Below are positions 46,618-61,600 of a DNA stretch of 64,000 nucleotides, piece by piece. Source of the DNA: Metridium senile (lineage: Eukaryota; Cnidaria; Anthozoa; Actiniaria; Metridiidae); NCBI GenBank assembly GCA_949775045.1, contig OX459098.1, forward strand, positions 21,620,375 to 21,684,374. The letters are read 5' to 3'. Positions within the stretch are counted from its first letter, which is position 1. Each line of letters begins with the position of its first letter. The position numbers were made by a program, and so were the translations under genes. The notes beneath the pieces were generated by a model that saw only the letters and a list, made by a program, of their open reading frames with translations, did no database searches and had not been told where the DNA came from.

Positions 46618-49600
46618 CTGACAAAGACAAAACCAAAATATGTTAAAGCTACATGATCAACATGGCCGAAAGCTGGTTAAAAAAAAAACGACAAACTTAG
46701 CATAGAAAATTTAGCTTGTGCGTCATTCCGTTCCAGAGAAGTAGATACTAAAGCATTGTAAACCCTTTAAATAAACTAATTCTCTACTTTCACAAAAACA
46801 ATAATGCTTTCTGTTTTTTTTTAGGAGGAGGAGGAGGAGGAGGAGGAGGAGGAGGAGGAGGAGGAGGAGGAGGGGGGGGGGGATGGGGGGATTAGTTATT
46901 GTAATCAGTTCAAATCAAACAAATTGTGGGTGCAATTTATGCGGGCTCATACTAGACTTCAAGTAGGTCTAAAGTATATCTGTATCTAAAGTATATCGAG
47001 AATTCGGCTTGTTTGAAGAGGCGCGACATAACCATAGGAGGAGGAGGAGGAGGGGGGGGGGGGGGGGGGATGGGGGGATTAGTTATTGTAATCAGTTCAA
47101 ATCAAACAAATTGTGGGTGCAATTTATGCGGGCTCATACTAGACTTCAAGTAGGTCTAAAGTATATCTGTATCTAAAGTATATCGAGAATTCGGCTTGTT
47201 TGAAGAGGCGCGACATAACCATATCGACAAAATATATTAATTGAGTGGCCAGAGTGCCGTTCGCAATACAAGTATAACCAAAGTATACTTTACACCTACT
47301 TTAGATCGCCAGTGTGACCACCCCCCCCCCCCCCCCCCCCCAAAAAGACAGAAGGCATTATGGTTATGTGTAAGTAGAGAATGGACTCAACTTCACTTAT
47401 CAGTAAGGATTGAAGAAGATTGTAGTTGTGTTGATGATAATAATTGTAGAAATTTATTTTACCTTTTTTCGAGTGCAAAAACATCTCAACTCCCGACACA
47501 AACTTCTGAACAGCTTTCTTTTCCACGTACGTCATCTGGACGTGTTTTAGCAAACCAAACCTTTGTCGATACGTCACTCCTAATGCTGTTGCTAGGATAC
47601 TTCCAGTAACAAAGGCGTCTGCGGGCTCACTGAGTGCTAAGTGGTCACCAGGACATATGTAAACATCAATATTGCCGTTAACAAGCAACGACCATGCGTC
47701 GTCAGAACTTTCTTGGAGAAGTTTGACCGGGGAATACCGCTGGTCAGCACTTTTCAAATAAGTCAGTGGTCCCTGGTAATAGACCTTTGAAGAGAAAACA
47801 AATGGACTCAAATTATTATAGCTATAGTTTATCTGGAATATCATTTATTGATTGTTTGTTGCTCACCGCTGCTGGCTTCCATTCGCGATGTTTGACCGCA
47901 GCCAGTTGGTTGTCCTGGTGTACTGATTTGTTCAGCTTTCTAATATCATACAGTGGAATGTCAAGCTCATGCGCTCTGTCCTGTAAGAAATCTATGATAC
48001 CGTCTTGTGTCGTCTCCCTCCGTTTGCTATCGTAGTCCTGTGGAGTCATTTTGAGTGTTTGTGAAGCAAGTTTGGAGAGGACTTGTTCAAATGTAGCCTG
48101 AAAAAAACCCGAAAATCGAAATTAGAAAATTGTTTCGTTCGTTCGTCTGTCTGTCCGTCCGTCCGTCCGTCCGTCCGTCCGTCCGTCTGTCTGTGTGCTT
48201 GTTTGTCTGTCTGTCTGTTTGCTTGTTTGTTCGTTCGTTTGATTGTTCGTTCGTTTGTCTGTCTGTTTGCTTGTTTGTTAGTTCGTTTGATTGTTCGTTC
48301 GTTTGTCTTTTTGTCTGTCAGCTTGTTTGTCTGTCTGATTGTTTTTCTTTTGTTTGTTTGTTTGAATATCTGCTTGTTTGTGAGTTTCTTCGTTTGACTG
48401 TTTGTTTGTCTGATTGTTTGTTGCATGTGTGGTAGTTTGTTGTCAATATATCAGTTTTCTTCGATTATAATACACTGTACAAAATTACTCGATTCTGATT
48501 GGACGAGAGGAATACAATTAAATCGCAGAGTACCAATTAGTTTTTCAGTATATTATAAATAAAAAATCGCACGATCTTCTCGTACAATTTGTAATTAATA
48601 GATATTCGTGATGTTTTGAAAGTTATCAAATTGGACTCGCCTAGAAGGCTCGTCCAATTTTGAAAACTTTCAAATCATCACTCGTACCTATTAATTACAA
48701 ATTGTACTTAATATCATGCGATTTCCTAGACTAAATGTCCAAACCTGGAAGAGTCTTTCCATGAGCTGCTCTAGCTTCGTTCCTCCAAACAGTATTTCAA
48801 GACGAGCTGCAGCCGAACGATTCGAGATCTCCCATGGAAAAGTATCAATCATAGCCACAAAGGCAACATCTTCTCCTTGTTCTTGTAATACGCTGGCCAT
48901 TTCAAAGGCTATCAGTCCACCAAACGACTGTCCTCCAAGGAAATACGGGCCGTGTCTTTGTAGTTGTTTGATCATCTTTACGTAGCTCTTAGCAAGCTGG
49001 CGAACACTTCTACTGTCTCCAGACATTGTTGGGTCGGTGTAGCCGATGGCATAAAACGAAATCAAGGACTAAAACAAACAGATTGCTTTAGTTAGAGCTG
49101 TTTGTTCAATTGGTAACATTTAATGAGCACAATATTTGCATCTTTTTAAAACCTGTTTGCAGTGTATTAATAATAGTATATAATAACAATAGTTGGACCT
49201 ACTTGTGTTTTAAATGCTGCTGATATTGATGTATATAATAATAGTATATAATAACAGTAGTTGGACCTACTTGTGTTTTAAATGCTGCTGATATTGGTGT
49301 ATATGATAATAGTTTATAATAACAGTAGTTGGACCTACTTGTGTTTTAAATGCTGCTGATATTGGTGTATATAATAATAGTATATAATAACAGTAGTTGG
49401 ACCTACTTGTGTTTTAAATGCTGCTGATATTGGTGTATATAATAATAGTATATAATAACAGTAGTTGGACCTACTTGTGTTTTAAATGCTGCTGATATTG
49501 GTGTATATAATAATAGTTTATAATAACAGTAGTTGGACCTACTTGTGTTTTAAATGCTGCTGATATTGGTGTATATAATAATAGTATATAATAACAGTAG

Positions 49601-52600
49601 TTGGACCTACTTGTGTTTTAAATGCTGCTGATATTGGTGTATATAATAATAGTATATAATAACAGTAGTTGGACCTACTTGTGTTTTAAATGCTGCTGAT
49701 ATTGGTGTATATAATAATAGTTTATAATAACAGTAGTTGGACCTACTTGTGTTTTAAATGCTGCTGATATTGGTGTATATAATAATAGTTTATAATAACA
49801 GTAGTTGGACCTACTTGTGTTTTAAATGCTGCTGATATTGGTGTATTAATAATAGTATATAATAACTGTAGTTGGACCTACTTGTGTTTTAAATGCTGCT
49901 GATATTGGTGTATATAATAATAGTTTATAATAACAGTAGTTGGACCTACTTGTGTTTTAAATGCTGCTGATATTGGTGTATATAATAATAGTATATAATA
50001 ACAGTAGTTGGACCTACTTGTGTTTTAAATGCTGCTGATATTGGTGTATATAATAATAGTTTATAATAACAGTAGTTGGACCTACTTGTGTTTTAAATGC
50101 TGCTGATATTGGTGTATTAATAATAGTATATAATAACTGTAGTTGGACCTACTTGTGTTTTAAATGCTGCTGATATTGGTACCAGGTTCATAGCATACCG
50201 TCCTGCAGGATGGACACCGAAGAACATAATACTTGCTCCTTCTGGTGCATACAGTGGCATAACCTGATATGTAGCGGTTGGACAGCTTGTATCTTTGGGA
50301 TACTCTCGTTCAGCAGACTGTGTCTCTACCTGCACCGTCTCACTGTCTGGTACATTCTCGTCAGATGTTTTACCAGGTTTGTTAGCATCAGTTTGGTTTG
50401 TTTGCCTTTTGGAGTTCATTTTGATAAGTATGCCCTGGATAATCTTGTTTATTGTTGTGTCTGGCTGCATGAAGTAAAACACCTAGAAATGATTCGGTAA
50501 AAAATACTTAATGAAATTGCTGTATGTTGCAAACTTTGATTAATGCAGATTTTCTCCAATTTTGTTATCTTTTATAAAGATTTTTTATGGCAAAGAAATT
50601 ACTCTTAAAGATCTTAAAGGTCTCAAAACTGCCTTTCAATTTTGTAAATACATAACTATAGAATAAAACAGTTACTAACAACATATCATTGCTAACTAAC
50701 CTCAAACGAGACTTGAAGTGTGGCTTCCAGTTGCATTTTAAACGTCAAAGCAAAGAAAGAATCCAAGCCTTGAGCATAAAGACTTGTTTTCATGTCGATC
50801 TCTGTTGCCGATACACTAAGCCAAGAGGCAATCAGTTCAGTAACGAACTCCTCGACCATGCCTTCCTTCTTCGTGTGATCACTTTCCATCAAGATCTTGG
50901 GCCCGAGGGATGTCAGATCTTTCTCTGATTGCTGAGCTTCTAGTTCTTGCTTGATTGATTCAAATCGTCTTGAGTTACTAATTCCTGTCGATGCATCAAG
51001 TCGCGACCAGTCAGCGTCAAAAAGACTAACGCCGGTCGTTAGGGGCTGCTTTATGAGAACTTCTTCCATGAACTCTATGGCTGCAAAAATAACAATAATG
51101 GTGTAGATGATGATGATGATGATGATAATAATGATAACAACGATAACAGCAGTGGTGAAGATGATGGTGATGATGATAATAATGATGACAACGATAACAG
51201 CAGTGGTGAAGATGATGGTGATGATAATGATGATAACGATAACAGCAGTGGCGAAGATGATGGTATTGATAATAATGATGATGACAACGATAACAGCAGT
51301 GGTGAATCGAAGATGATGGTGATTCGATGATAATAATGACGGTGACAACGATAACAGCAGTGGTGAAGATGATGATAATAGTGATGATAACGATAACAGC
51401 AGTGGTGGAGATGATAATGATAATGATAACAACGTTGATGATGATAGTGACGATGGCAGTGATTTAGGTGATGGTAGTGATAAATCGATAAATAAGTTAA
51501 AGTGTTCAAATTGCATACAGTCTGAAGTAATATTTCAAATCCTACCTTGATTAGCATCCAGCAATCGATATCCAGTATGTGAGAGTAAGGTAGCAATATT
51601 CTCCTGTCTTTGTAAGACTCCGGCTCCCTTGATTGGTCCCCAGTTGATTGACAGTCCAGGAAGACCAAGTACTTGTCGTCTGTAACAAGCAAGACTGTCC
51701 AGGAAGCAATTTGCAGCTGAATAAGCAGACTGACCTGGATTGCCAAATAACGAAGCAATGGACGAGAACATGACGAAGAAATCCAGATCCATGTTTAAAC
51801 TCATTTGATGCAGAAGATAGGCGCCTAATAAACAAATAATGACCATCAAATAAATGCATTTTACCACAATGGGTATTTTTGTACAGCTCTTTCTTCAAAT
51901 ATATCAATGTTTAGATTAGCGACAATTCGAGCATAAAAAAGAAAAGTCGATACCTTAAGCCAAAATTAAGCCAAAATAGCTGGTTGCAATAACTTTGTCC
52001 ACCTCAGATATATATAAATATATATGAAAAACATATTAGAAATTATGGGATGGCTTAGCTAATATTTTTTTTCTGATGGACTATTATCAGGGCTATATGA
52101 AAAAAATATTAGCTAAGCCATCCCATAATTGGTAATATGTTTTTGATTTATATTTATATATATATTTATATATCTGAGGTGGACAATAATATAAAGGTTT
52201 TAATCTTAAAAACATGGACACAGGCATGTATTACTAGTTATATCTATATTTAGATGAGGGTTTCTCTCACCTTTGACTTTGGGAGCCATAACTTGATAAA
52301 AACTTTCTCGTTCAATTAGAGGGATAAGCTGATCCCTTAAGACCATAGCCGTCAGTACAATTCCTGCCATACTGGGTAACTTAGCAAGCTCATTGGTGTT
52401 CATCTTATTCATTTGTACTGGATCTGATACATCGACCTGTAAGACTTTTATCCTAGCACCAGTCTCTTTCTCAAGCAGCGATATCTCATCCAGTTTTGAT
52501 TGTGAAGGAGTGGAACGAGCTACTAGTACAATTGTGCCCGCACCTAGGAGAAATTGCAATAAAATATTTAATCATAAAAGTTGAATTAAACAACAAATGA

Positions 52601-55600
52601 AAGAAAATTTATTTGCGCGGGGCCCACTGTCCTTTATTATCATTCTGTTAGCTACAATGCCAAGCTACTAAGCAAAATCCCCAGATTATTTTCCTCACTC
52701 GCTACACCGTAACATGTTTTAAATCAGCACTGATCATGAATTTTCGAGTTCTTCAAGAATTAATATGTTATTTATCATACAAAAATCCATAAGAAACAAT
52801 ACGATAGGTGCTGTCTCTACTACAATTTACTCCGCAACTAAAACTACTAATAAACTATTTTTGGCGTACAAAAGTGCTTACCATTGAAAGCCATCCAACG
52901 AGCGACTTCAAAACCAAATCCTCTTACACCTCCAGCTATCATGTATGTACGATCGTGTTTCAGCTTGTACTGATCCATTCCTACAGGCAGAACTTGACCA
53001 ACTATTGGCGTAGTACTCGCTTTGAACGAAAACGAGTGAAACGACAAGCTCCTTGTTAACCGTGGCGATTCTTTTATCGATTGCTCGGTGGTTAAGACAT
53101 CGGCAATACTTGTTTCTTGTTGTGGGATTTGTAGTATGTTCTTCAAGCTATCTGTGGATGTAAGAAGCTGCCAACATGTCGACCAAAGTGACTGGTACTT
53201 CCCTGGTGAATCCATGATATCAGTATAGTCGATGCGTTGACATGAAATGCTCTTATTGGATGGTATGATCACGTGGTTATTGACTGTGTTACCAAGAAGG
53301 ACTATCTTTCCACCAGGCTTCAAAAGTTGGCAGCTTTTTCTGGTGCTGTTTGGGAGAGGTTCGTAGAAAAATATGGCTGCTTCTGCTTGTTGCGCTAACT
53401 GGGTTGTGAGGTCTGAAATATGAGTACAATAAAGGATTATATATTATATGTCGGTATGCATATAGTCACAGTATTCAAAGGGGGGTTATTTCGATAACTA
53501 ATCAGCCCCCCTTGAGCATAAGTATTTTGTTCTATGCATTGTTGAATATCGAGCGGCATACCAAGCATTTTTATCCAATCGTAATCACCATTACAATCAT
53601 CATAACCAGGATCACTATGATCTTCATCTCTATCAAGCTTCTATTATCCTGCATCACCATTTTTAATCATAATCATTATCGGCGTCACCACCATCATAAT
53701 CATCGCCAACAGTATCATAACCGTCATCATTACCATTATGATCGTTATCATAATCAATGTCATCGATCATTGCCATTATCATCGTCATCATAATCATAGT
53801 CATCACTGCTATTATCATGGTCATCTCATAGTCGTTGCCATTATCATCGTCATCATAATCATTGCCATTATCATCGTCATCATAATCATAGTCATCACTG
53901 CTATTATCATGGTCATCTCATAGTCGTTGCCATTATCATCGTCATCATAATCATTGCTATTATCATCGTCATCATAATCATAGTCATCACTGCTATTATC
54001 ATGGTCATCTCATAGTCGTTGCCATTATCATCGTCATCATAATCATTGCCATTATCATCGTCATCATAATCATAGTCATCACTGCTATTATCATGGTCAT
54101 CTCATAGTCGTTGCCATTATCATCGTCATCATAATCATTGCCATTATCATCGTCATCATAATCATAGTCATCACTGCTATTATCATGGTCATCTCATAGT
54201 CGTTGCCATTATCATCGTCATCATAATCATAGTCATCACTGCTATTATCATGGTCATCTCATAGTCGTTGCCATTATCACCGTCATCATAATCATAGTCA
54301 TCACTGCTATTATCATGGTCATCTCATAGTCGTTGCCATTATTACCGTCATCATAATCATAGTCATCACTGCTATTATCATGGTCATCTCATAGTCGTTG
54401 CCATTATCACCGTCATCATAATCATAGTCATCACTGCTATTATCATGGTCATCTCATAGTCGTTGCCATTATTACCGTCATCATAATCATAGTCATCACT
54501 GCTATTATCATGGTCATCTCATAGTCGTTGCCATTATTACCGTCATCATAATCATAGTCATCACTGCTATTATCATGGTCATCTCATAGTCGTTGCCATT
54601 ATCACCGTCATCATAATCATAGTCATCACTGCTATTATCATGGTCATCTCATAGTCGTTGCCATTATCATCGTCATCATAATCATAGTCATTATTGCTCT
54701 TATAATCGTCATAATAATCATCATTGCTATTATCATCGTCATCATAATCATAGTCATTATTGCTCTTATAATCGTCATAATAATCATCATTGCTATTATC
54801 ATCGTCATCATAATTATAGTCATTATTGCTCTTATCATCATAATCATACATTGCTATTATCACCGTCATAATCATTGCTATTACCATCGTCATCATAATC
54901 ATAGTCATTATTGTTCTTATTATCGTCATAATAATTATCATTGCTATTATCATCTTCATCATAATTATAGTCATTATTGCTCTTATCATCATAGTCATTG
55001 CTATTATTATCGTAATCATAATCAATTCTATTATCATCCGTCATAGTCATCATTGCTATTAAAATCGTCATAATCATTGCTATTATTGATTTCATCAGCG
55101 ATGAATCGTCATCGCCGTCACCACCATCATAATCATCTTAATCACTGCCATTATCATCGTCATCATAATCGTTATACCTGATAAGTGTGCATCTGTAACC
55201 AACAAAGCGCCTTGTTCTTTAAGACGACGTTTAGAATCTTCAACATGAGGGTCTGAGGAAGTACATAACACAGAATAACCCATGGCCTTTGCTGCTAATA
55301 ATCCAGCAAGACCAAGATCTTTATTCGCCTCGTGAATAATCACAAGCGCATCCTTAGATCCATTAGCAGAAACAGCTTGTTCAAGCGCATAGTAAGCGAG
55401 CGGGAGACAGCTGGATAGTGAGGCAGCTTGTTGCAGGCTTACTTCGTTGGGCTTCCTGATGGCTTCATTTTCTCTGACTTGGAGGATGTTGCTTAGGCGG
55501 TTGGTTCTTGTGAAGCCAAACACAAGCTCTCCATTAGAAAACATTCCGTCTTTTCCAGAGTTTATTACTGACCCAGAGTATCCTATGAAAATACTGGTAC

Positions 55601-58600
55601 TCGTTTTCAGTCGCGTTATGATCTCGTCAGGAATCCAGAAATTGTTTACACAGACTTTGATGTTTCCTTCAATATTGCTTGAGCTCTGAGTCGATTTTCT
55701 TAAGCAAATTTCTTCAGTATTGGGGTTAAGAGCCAAGTATACAGGCCTAGAAAGTAGTTGTGGGTTGATCAGTTCTTCTTCAGTGATTGGATTTGTTCCT
55801 GGAGTAGCTCTTGTAAAACGGTTAACATATCGTTTATCGCCTCGCAGCACAACTTCATCATTCCAGTCTTCCTGGAAAACAATTAATACGCCATTATTGA
55901 GTGCGTGCTAGTTAAAAACGCAACATATTGCTGTGGGATTGGCATTATTGCCCAAAACATTTTCACATAATTTAAAAGCACAAAGAGCAATATGATAGGT
56001 AATTTCAATTACATGTAGTTTATTAGACTCCAAGCTCCTGAGTATAAATAACAAATTAATGATGTCTGAACATCTAAAGCCCATAAGCGGGTACATTTCG
56101 AATTCGAGCACATCACTGACTAGACGTTAGCCCAATCCCTCTCAAATATAGAGGATATATAACTCACCTCAACAGTTATTTCTTTTACCAGTAACTGTAT
56201 TTCAGAGTCATCTAATGCTCCTAGATCAACACTGATCGTTCTGATGTTCTCAAACTCTAGACGAGCTGTCCTGCAGAGCCCCCAAACATTAGACCCCCAT
56301 GGAATCATGTCCTCCTTCTCACCAGCAACGTACTGAGTGCAACGACTGACGACAACTAGCTTACAAGTAGCACTACTAGATGACTGTACATCTTCCAAGA
56401 ACTTTAACGCTTCTAACGACCCCATAAAGCTAGACTCCTGACATCGTTCGTAATTCTCTGGGGTGAAGGGAAAAGAAGAGGTCTCGACTGGCCAAAAGTT
56501 GACGATTGTTAACTTGGTGCATGTTTTAGTCTCGTCGAGTACGGTTTTGAGATCGTTGACCAGGTCTTTAATGGCGGAAACATCGTTAGGTAGTTTAATA
56601 GATAAAATCTAAAGATAAAACATCAGCACCTATTGAATATACATTACTATACTCCAATTAATTATAAGGGCCACAACAATAGATAAATAATACAATAGTG
56701 CCTCTGGTTATATAGGGTTGGTAAAAGGGAAAAATATCAGCCGTGATCCGTGAAATCATCTTTACCTGTGATCCGTGATTTACAGATTTTCAATGTCTGA
56801 TTTTTTTATTACAAAATCAGCCCTACGTGAAAACGTGACAGCTTGTCATATATATAATGAGATGTGAGTGTTTGAATTCTTATTGTTTGTATATTTGTCA
56901 GATTTGTGAAAATAACTCTGTGATCCGTGAAAGTATGAAAACACTGCCCGTGATTCGTGATTGGTATCAGCTATTCAGTCCTCACCCCGTATTTATAGAT
57001 TACAGTGAGGTTCTTTCTTCATTAAAGTCTGTCTGATGATCGTGTAAGCGTGTATATACACAGCAATTTTCAGAAATTATGACCCCATAAATATATATAT
57101 CGGTTGCATTGTGGGTTATGTTTATTTACCCATTTGAGTGCTTTGCTGAGCTAACGTATCCAAAATATATATGTTGTGGGGTTCAGAATTTCTGCAAATT
57201 AATCTATATACAATCATATATAATTATGAGCTCCTGAGCTCAAGTTTATAGCTGTATCGGGTGCATTCTGGGAAGGATATATATGCAATTATTGATTACT
57301 AAATATTATTACCTTTTCCTTGTACACTTGAGAAAGTACATCAACAAACGAGCTGCTAGTTCCAGTCGTGTCTTCCATCACCACAATAACGCCGTCAGAC
57401 AGGTCAGCGGGTTTACTTTCAAGTCGGTTTTCAACCCAATTAGTTTCATAGATGACATCAGAAAGCTTTGGTGACCGAATCATGTTAGCTATCTCGGTGA
57501 ACTGGAACTCATCAATAGTGACGTAGACCTTTCCAAATGAATCGACCAATCGCATACTATATGTCCTTGCATCCCCGGATGTTGTCTTGGCCACGTGACA
57601 GTATGTTTTACGTGGGATGTTGGGATCAATTACTGAGAAACATTTAATTCCAATTGGAACGGCTGGTGAAGCTTCGTCGTTTCCTTCCTCATCATCTTCG
57701 CACGCTATGGAAGTCTAAGATAATAAAATAAAGTTTATGAAATGATGATGAACATCTCGGTAATCTAAGCAATTGCATTAGAAAAGCGAGAACAAATTCA
57801 ACGGCATTCGAACTCATGATTATACTGCATTACTACCAGTATGGCGGTCGAACGACAAGCCAAGCTGTCCACCTTATTCCCTTGTTTTGTCCGCACTCTA
57901 GTGCTGTACCACATTCAATTCTTTTGGCAGTCTACATATCTCAACAAACAATCTAAAGCCAAATCATCTTCCGCTTAGTTTGTAAATTGGAGCAAATATG
58001 GCAGCACGGTCCTCGCTCTTCCATCAAACGACGATCTCATCATTCGCATACTTCTCTGTGGCGATATTCATCCACTATCTGGTCCTGAAGTTTTACACTA
58101 GAATCTCACGTTTCAAAGATGCCTTATGATCTACCAAATGCTGGAGTCAATATTGTGCCTATACTACTCTAAATAAGAAAAATCTTAAGTTATATATAAA
58201 CGTCAATCAAAGTACGGACAGTCAGTTTAACGGTCGTTCAAAAATGTTATAGTTACGGTTGTTTAAAAACCTATGAGGGAAACGCCTTAACAAAGAGCAG
58301 GAACAAGCTGTAAAAGTTCTCTTTTCTTCTCCTCTGCCTTCCCCTTCTATTTTCCCTCCTCCTCAATCCCCCAGAGTTGCCACGCAGGCTAGACATTGCT
58401 AGTCATAGTGATTTATACAATTTACACATTACCTGGAAACAGGCATCAACAAAAGCAGGATGGATTATGTACAGTGGGATTTCTGGTTGGAAAGGACCAT
58501 CCATTTCTAGCATACACACAGCCTTGTTGTCTTGTCGCCATATCTTTCGCACTAGACAGTAACATGGACCATAGTCAAAGCCAACTTTTACCGTCAAATG

Positions 58601-61600
58601 TCGAAACGTCGATACAGGTACTTCGGTCATGTTGGAAATGACTTCTTTTAGGACATCGTTGATTACATCTTCGTCTTTGCTCTGGTTTTCTGCAGGTACA
58701 AAGCATAGTTGTTAGTATTTATTAATAGTTGCATAGTTGATATTGCTTTATAGTGTTAGTACTAACACGTTTTCGTATATATATGTGATGTCTTTTCTAT
58801 GACCTATCTATAGTTTTATCGATAATTTACAATTTATAACGCCCTACATGTTAATGTATTGAGCACTTTACCAACATTATTGGCTCATTGTGCAGTATAT
58901 ATATGTATACAGTGAAGAAATCTGAACTACTTAGTCTTAATATCAGATAGTTAATATATTTCCAGTTAATCATTTTATTGCATTGTCCGAGGAATCCAAG
59001 TGTCCTTTTAACATTATCTATCTAAACCATTTGGATTTATTGAAAACACTAATCATCTAATAGGTTTCAAGGCTAGTTGTTGTGGAATAATTCATGGATA
59101 TGAAGTTTTAATTGTAAACTATAAGTACCTTGTGAAGTATGTAAGCAAACAAGCAAACAGTTTGACGACTCAACAAAGATACTTCCTTTAGCAAGGACCA
59201 TGTCTGTGCCATCATCTTGTACATTACAAACAGAGAAGTCACCTTCTGTGTTGTTTTGTTTCATCTCTAACCTGAGCCTCAGCAATCGTACCTGGGATTC
59301 GGGTAATGTCAGAAGGTTGGTAAAGCGAACATCTTTTACCTCTATCCCCCACGTACGCTGGAATCTTTCTGCCGCCATTGCAATCGCCATTTCTACATAT
59401 GCTGATCCTGGAAGAACTGGTCCTCCTTGAGTTAAAGCATGGTCTTTAAAAGTAGGGAAACGATGAAGATCTATTTCTGTTTCCCAGCACATAACGCCAG
59501 ATAATTGCTCCGTCAGTTTTACCTCTTTTAAGAAAGGGTGACACTTGTGGGATTGATCCTGTCGTGGTTCAAGTGACCGCACTGTTTTGGGCGGTGGCTG
59601 ATCTCTGTACCAGTAATCTATTTCTTTCCACGGGTAAGTCGGAAAGCGGACAAGTCTTCGTGGACCGTCGCCGTACATAGTTGACCAGTAAACAGGGTAA
59701 CCCATGGTATACAACCGGCACACTGTGTTCTTTAAGAACTCCTTGTGTTGAACAGGTACTTTTTGAGGTGGGAAGGTCGCCAAATAAGTAGTTGATTTGT
59801 TTGAGTCGGATTTCGTGGTGTTGGTTGCGATGTTGTGAAGGTAGTGCTTTAAGACTGGCTGCGGACTTATCTCAATGATGGTAGTGTGGCCGTCTTCGAC
59901 AGCGTGTGTCACAGCTTGGTAAAACAGCACAGGTTGTCGCATGTTTTTCCACCAGTATTGGTCTTCTAACTGCTTACGGAAGACCTTATCACCCAAAACT
60001 GTAGAGTACATCGGGATATGCATCATTTTGGGTTTAATCTTAAGGCCTTCGATATCTGCACACAATGGTGTTTTTACCGCATCGATGTACATGCTATGAA
60101 ACGCACGAGCAGTTGCCAGAACTTTCCAGAATACAGCTGGGTGATTTGTGCTGACATGGTTTCCTATGCATTCAATAGACTCTTTGTTACCAGAGATGGT
60201 GACATTACTCTGATCATTGACAGCTGCAATACACACTGTGTTGTCTAATTTCAAATCAATGATTAGATTTCGTGCTTCGTCTTTGGACATTCCAAGAGCT
60301 GCCATCGATCCCTCTGAAGAACACTTCTCATGCCATTTGGATCTTATCAAGACGATCTGTAGTGCCTCTTTAAGACTTAAAGCTCCACAACAACACGCGG
60401 CTGCAAGCTCTCCAAGACTATGACCTACTACAGCAGATGGATGGATGCCCCACGATTCCAGGAGCTTATAGGTGGCGTATTGTATGGCAAATGCAGCTGG
60501 TTGGCCAATAAGGTTACCCATGATCCTCTTTTTCTCGGGTGATGTTAGTTCTCTTATCAAGGACCAATCTTTTCCTAGATCCTTCAGTAGTATGTCAACG
60601 TCGTAGATGCTTTTATTGAACAAGGGTTCTCTTTCCATTAGCTCTTTTCCCATACCTTCCCAGTTTGCACCTTGTCCTCCAAACACAAATAGGAGACTTT
60701 GTTTGGTTGAGCTAGCATTACCAGATATAACTTGACTATCGGTTTTGTTGTTTGTGAATGCAGCTATGGAATCCGCAGCTTCATTTACAGTGCTGAACAC
60801 TAAACCAAGACGACTTTCATGGTGACTACGCCGTTCAGTGAGAGAGTATCCCAAATTGAGTTTAAATTCAGGATCATCCGGTTGTTCTCTTAGCCAAGAT
60901 TCAAAATGCTTTGCGAGATGTTTTAGGGAGTCCTCCGACTTTGCTGATAACGTTAAGATAAACGTGTTTTTGTTAGTTTCATGTTTGGGGGGATTCAACT
61001 GAGGACGCACTTCCTTGAGGATAGCATGTACATTGGAACCTCCATATCCAAAGGAATTAAGGCCTGCTATACGATAGCTACCGTCATTTTTGATCCACTT
61101 CTCACATGTTTCTTGGACAACCATTCCTTTCTCAGAAAGCTTCAATTTGGGATTCAAGTTGTGTACGTTGACAGTTGGTAGAAATATTTCATTCTTTATC
61201 ATGAAGGCAATTTTGATCAATCCAGCAAGACCTGAGGCAGACTCTGTGTGATTCAGATTTGACTTTACTGATCCAACTCGAAGGATTCTGTGTTTCAACG
61301 CAGACCTATCACAGTATGTACTGGCGATTGATGTAGTTTCCACGACATCACCGATAGCTGTACCAGTTCCGTGGGCCTCTACGTATTCGACACTCGACGC
61401 TGTGATACCAGCATCCTCAAGGACTGTCTTTACAAGTTCAGCCTGTGTTTTTGGGCTTGGGGCAGTGATTGGGGTTGCATTTTGTCCATCATTATTCATT
61501 CCACAAGCAAGAATCTCACAATAGATCTCATCGTTGTCAGCTATAGAGACTAAGGTAGGTTTAAGAATTACAGCTGCAAAGCCTTCGCCTCGTCCATAAC

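Larger units (their letters stand above)
47463..50482 (-). other. Thioesterase (TE) domain, four exons
   Basis: After a charged linker (NSKRQTNQTDANKPGKTSDE) the alpha/beta hydrolase starts at SIMFFGVHPAGR. The nucleophile elbow is GGQSFGG in exon 49068-48745, the acid is in AMIDTFPW, and the histidine is in ICPGDHLAL in exon 47784-47463. This resembles the chain-releasing TE of animal FAS. Confidence 0.85.

Noticed and set aside
47296..47460. Frame continuing past the thioesterase into a poly-glycine tail
   Set aside because: The tail comes from a poly-C tract; a good donor after HSKK at 47463 ends the exon before it.
49190..50175. CRISPR-like array of regular repeats
   Set aside because: The whole 68-base unit repeats with no unique spacers, and the host is an intron-bearing animal genome.
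54579..55095. Acidic YDDDDNSND-repeat frames
   Set aside because: Translations of the CAT-rich minisatellite within the polyketide synthase intron.
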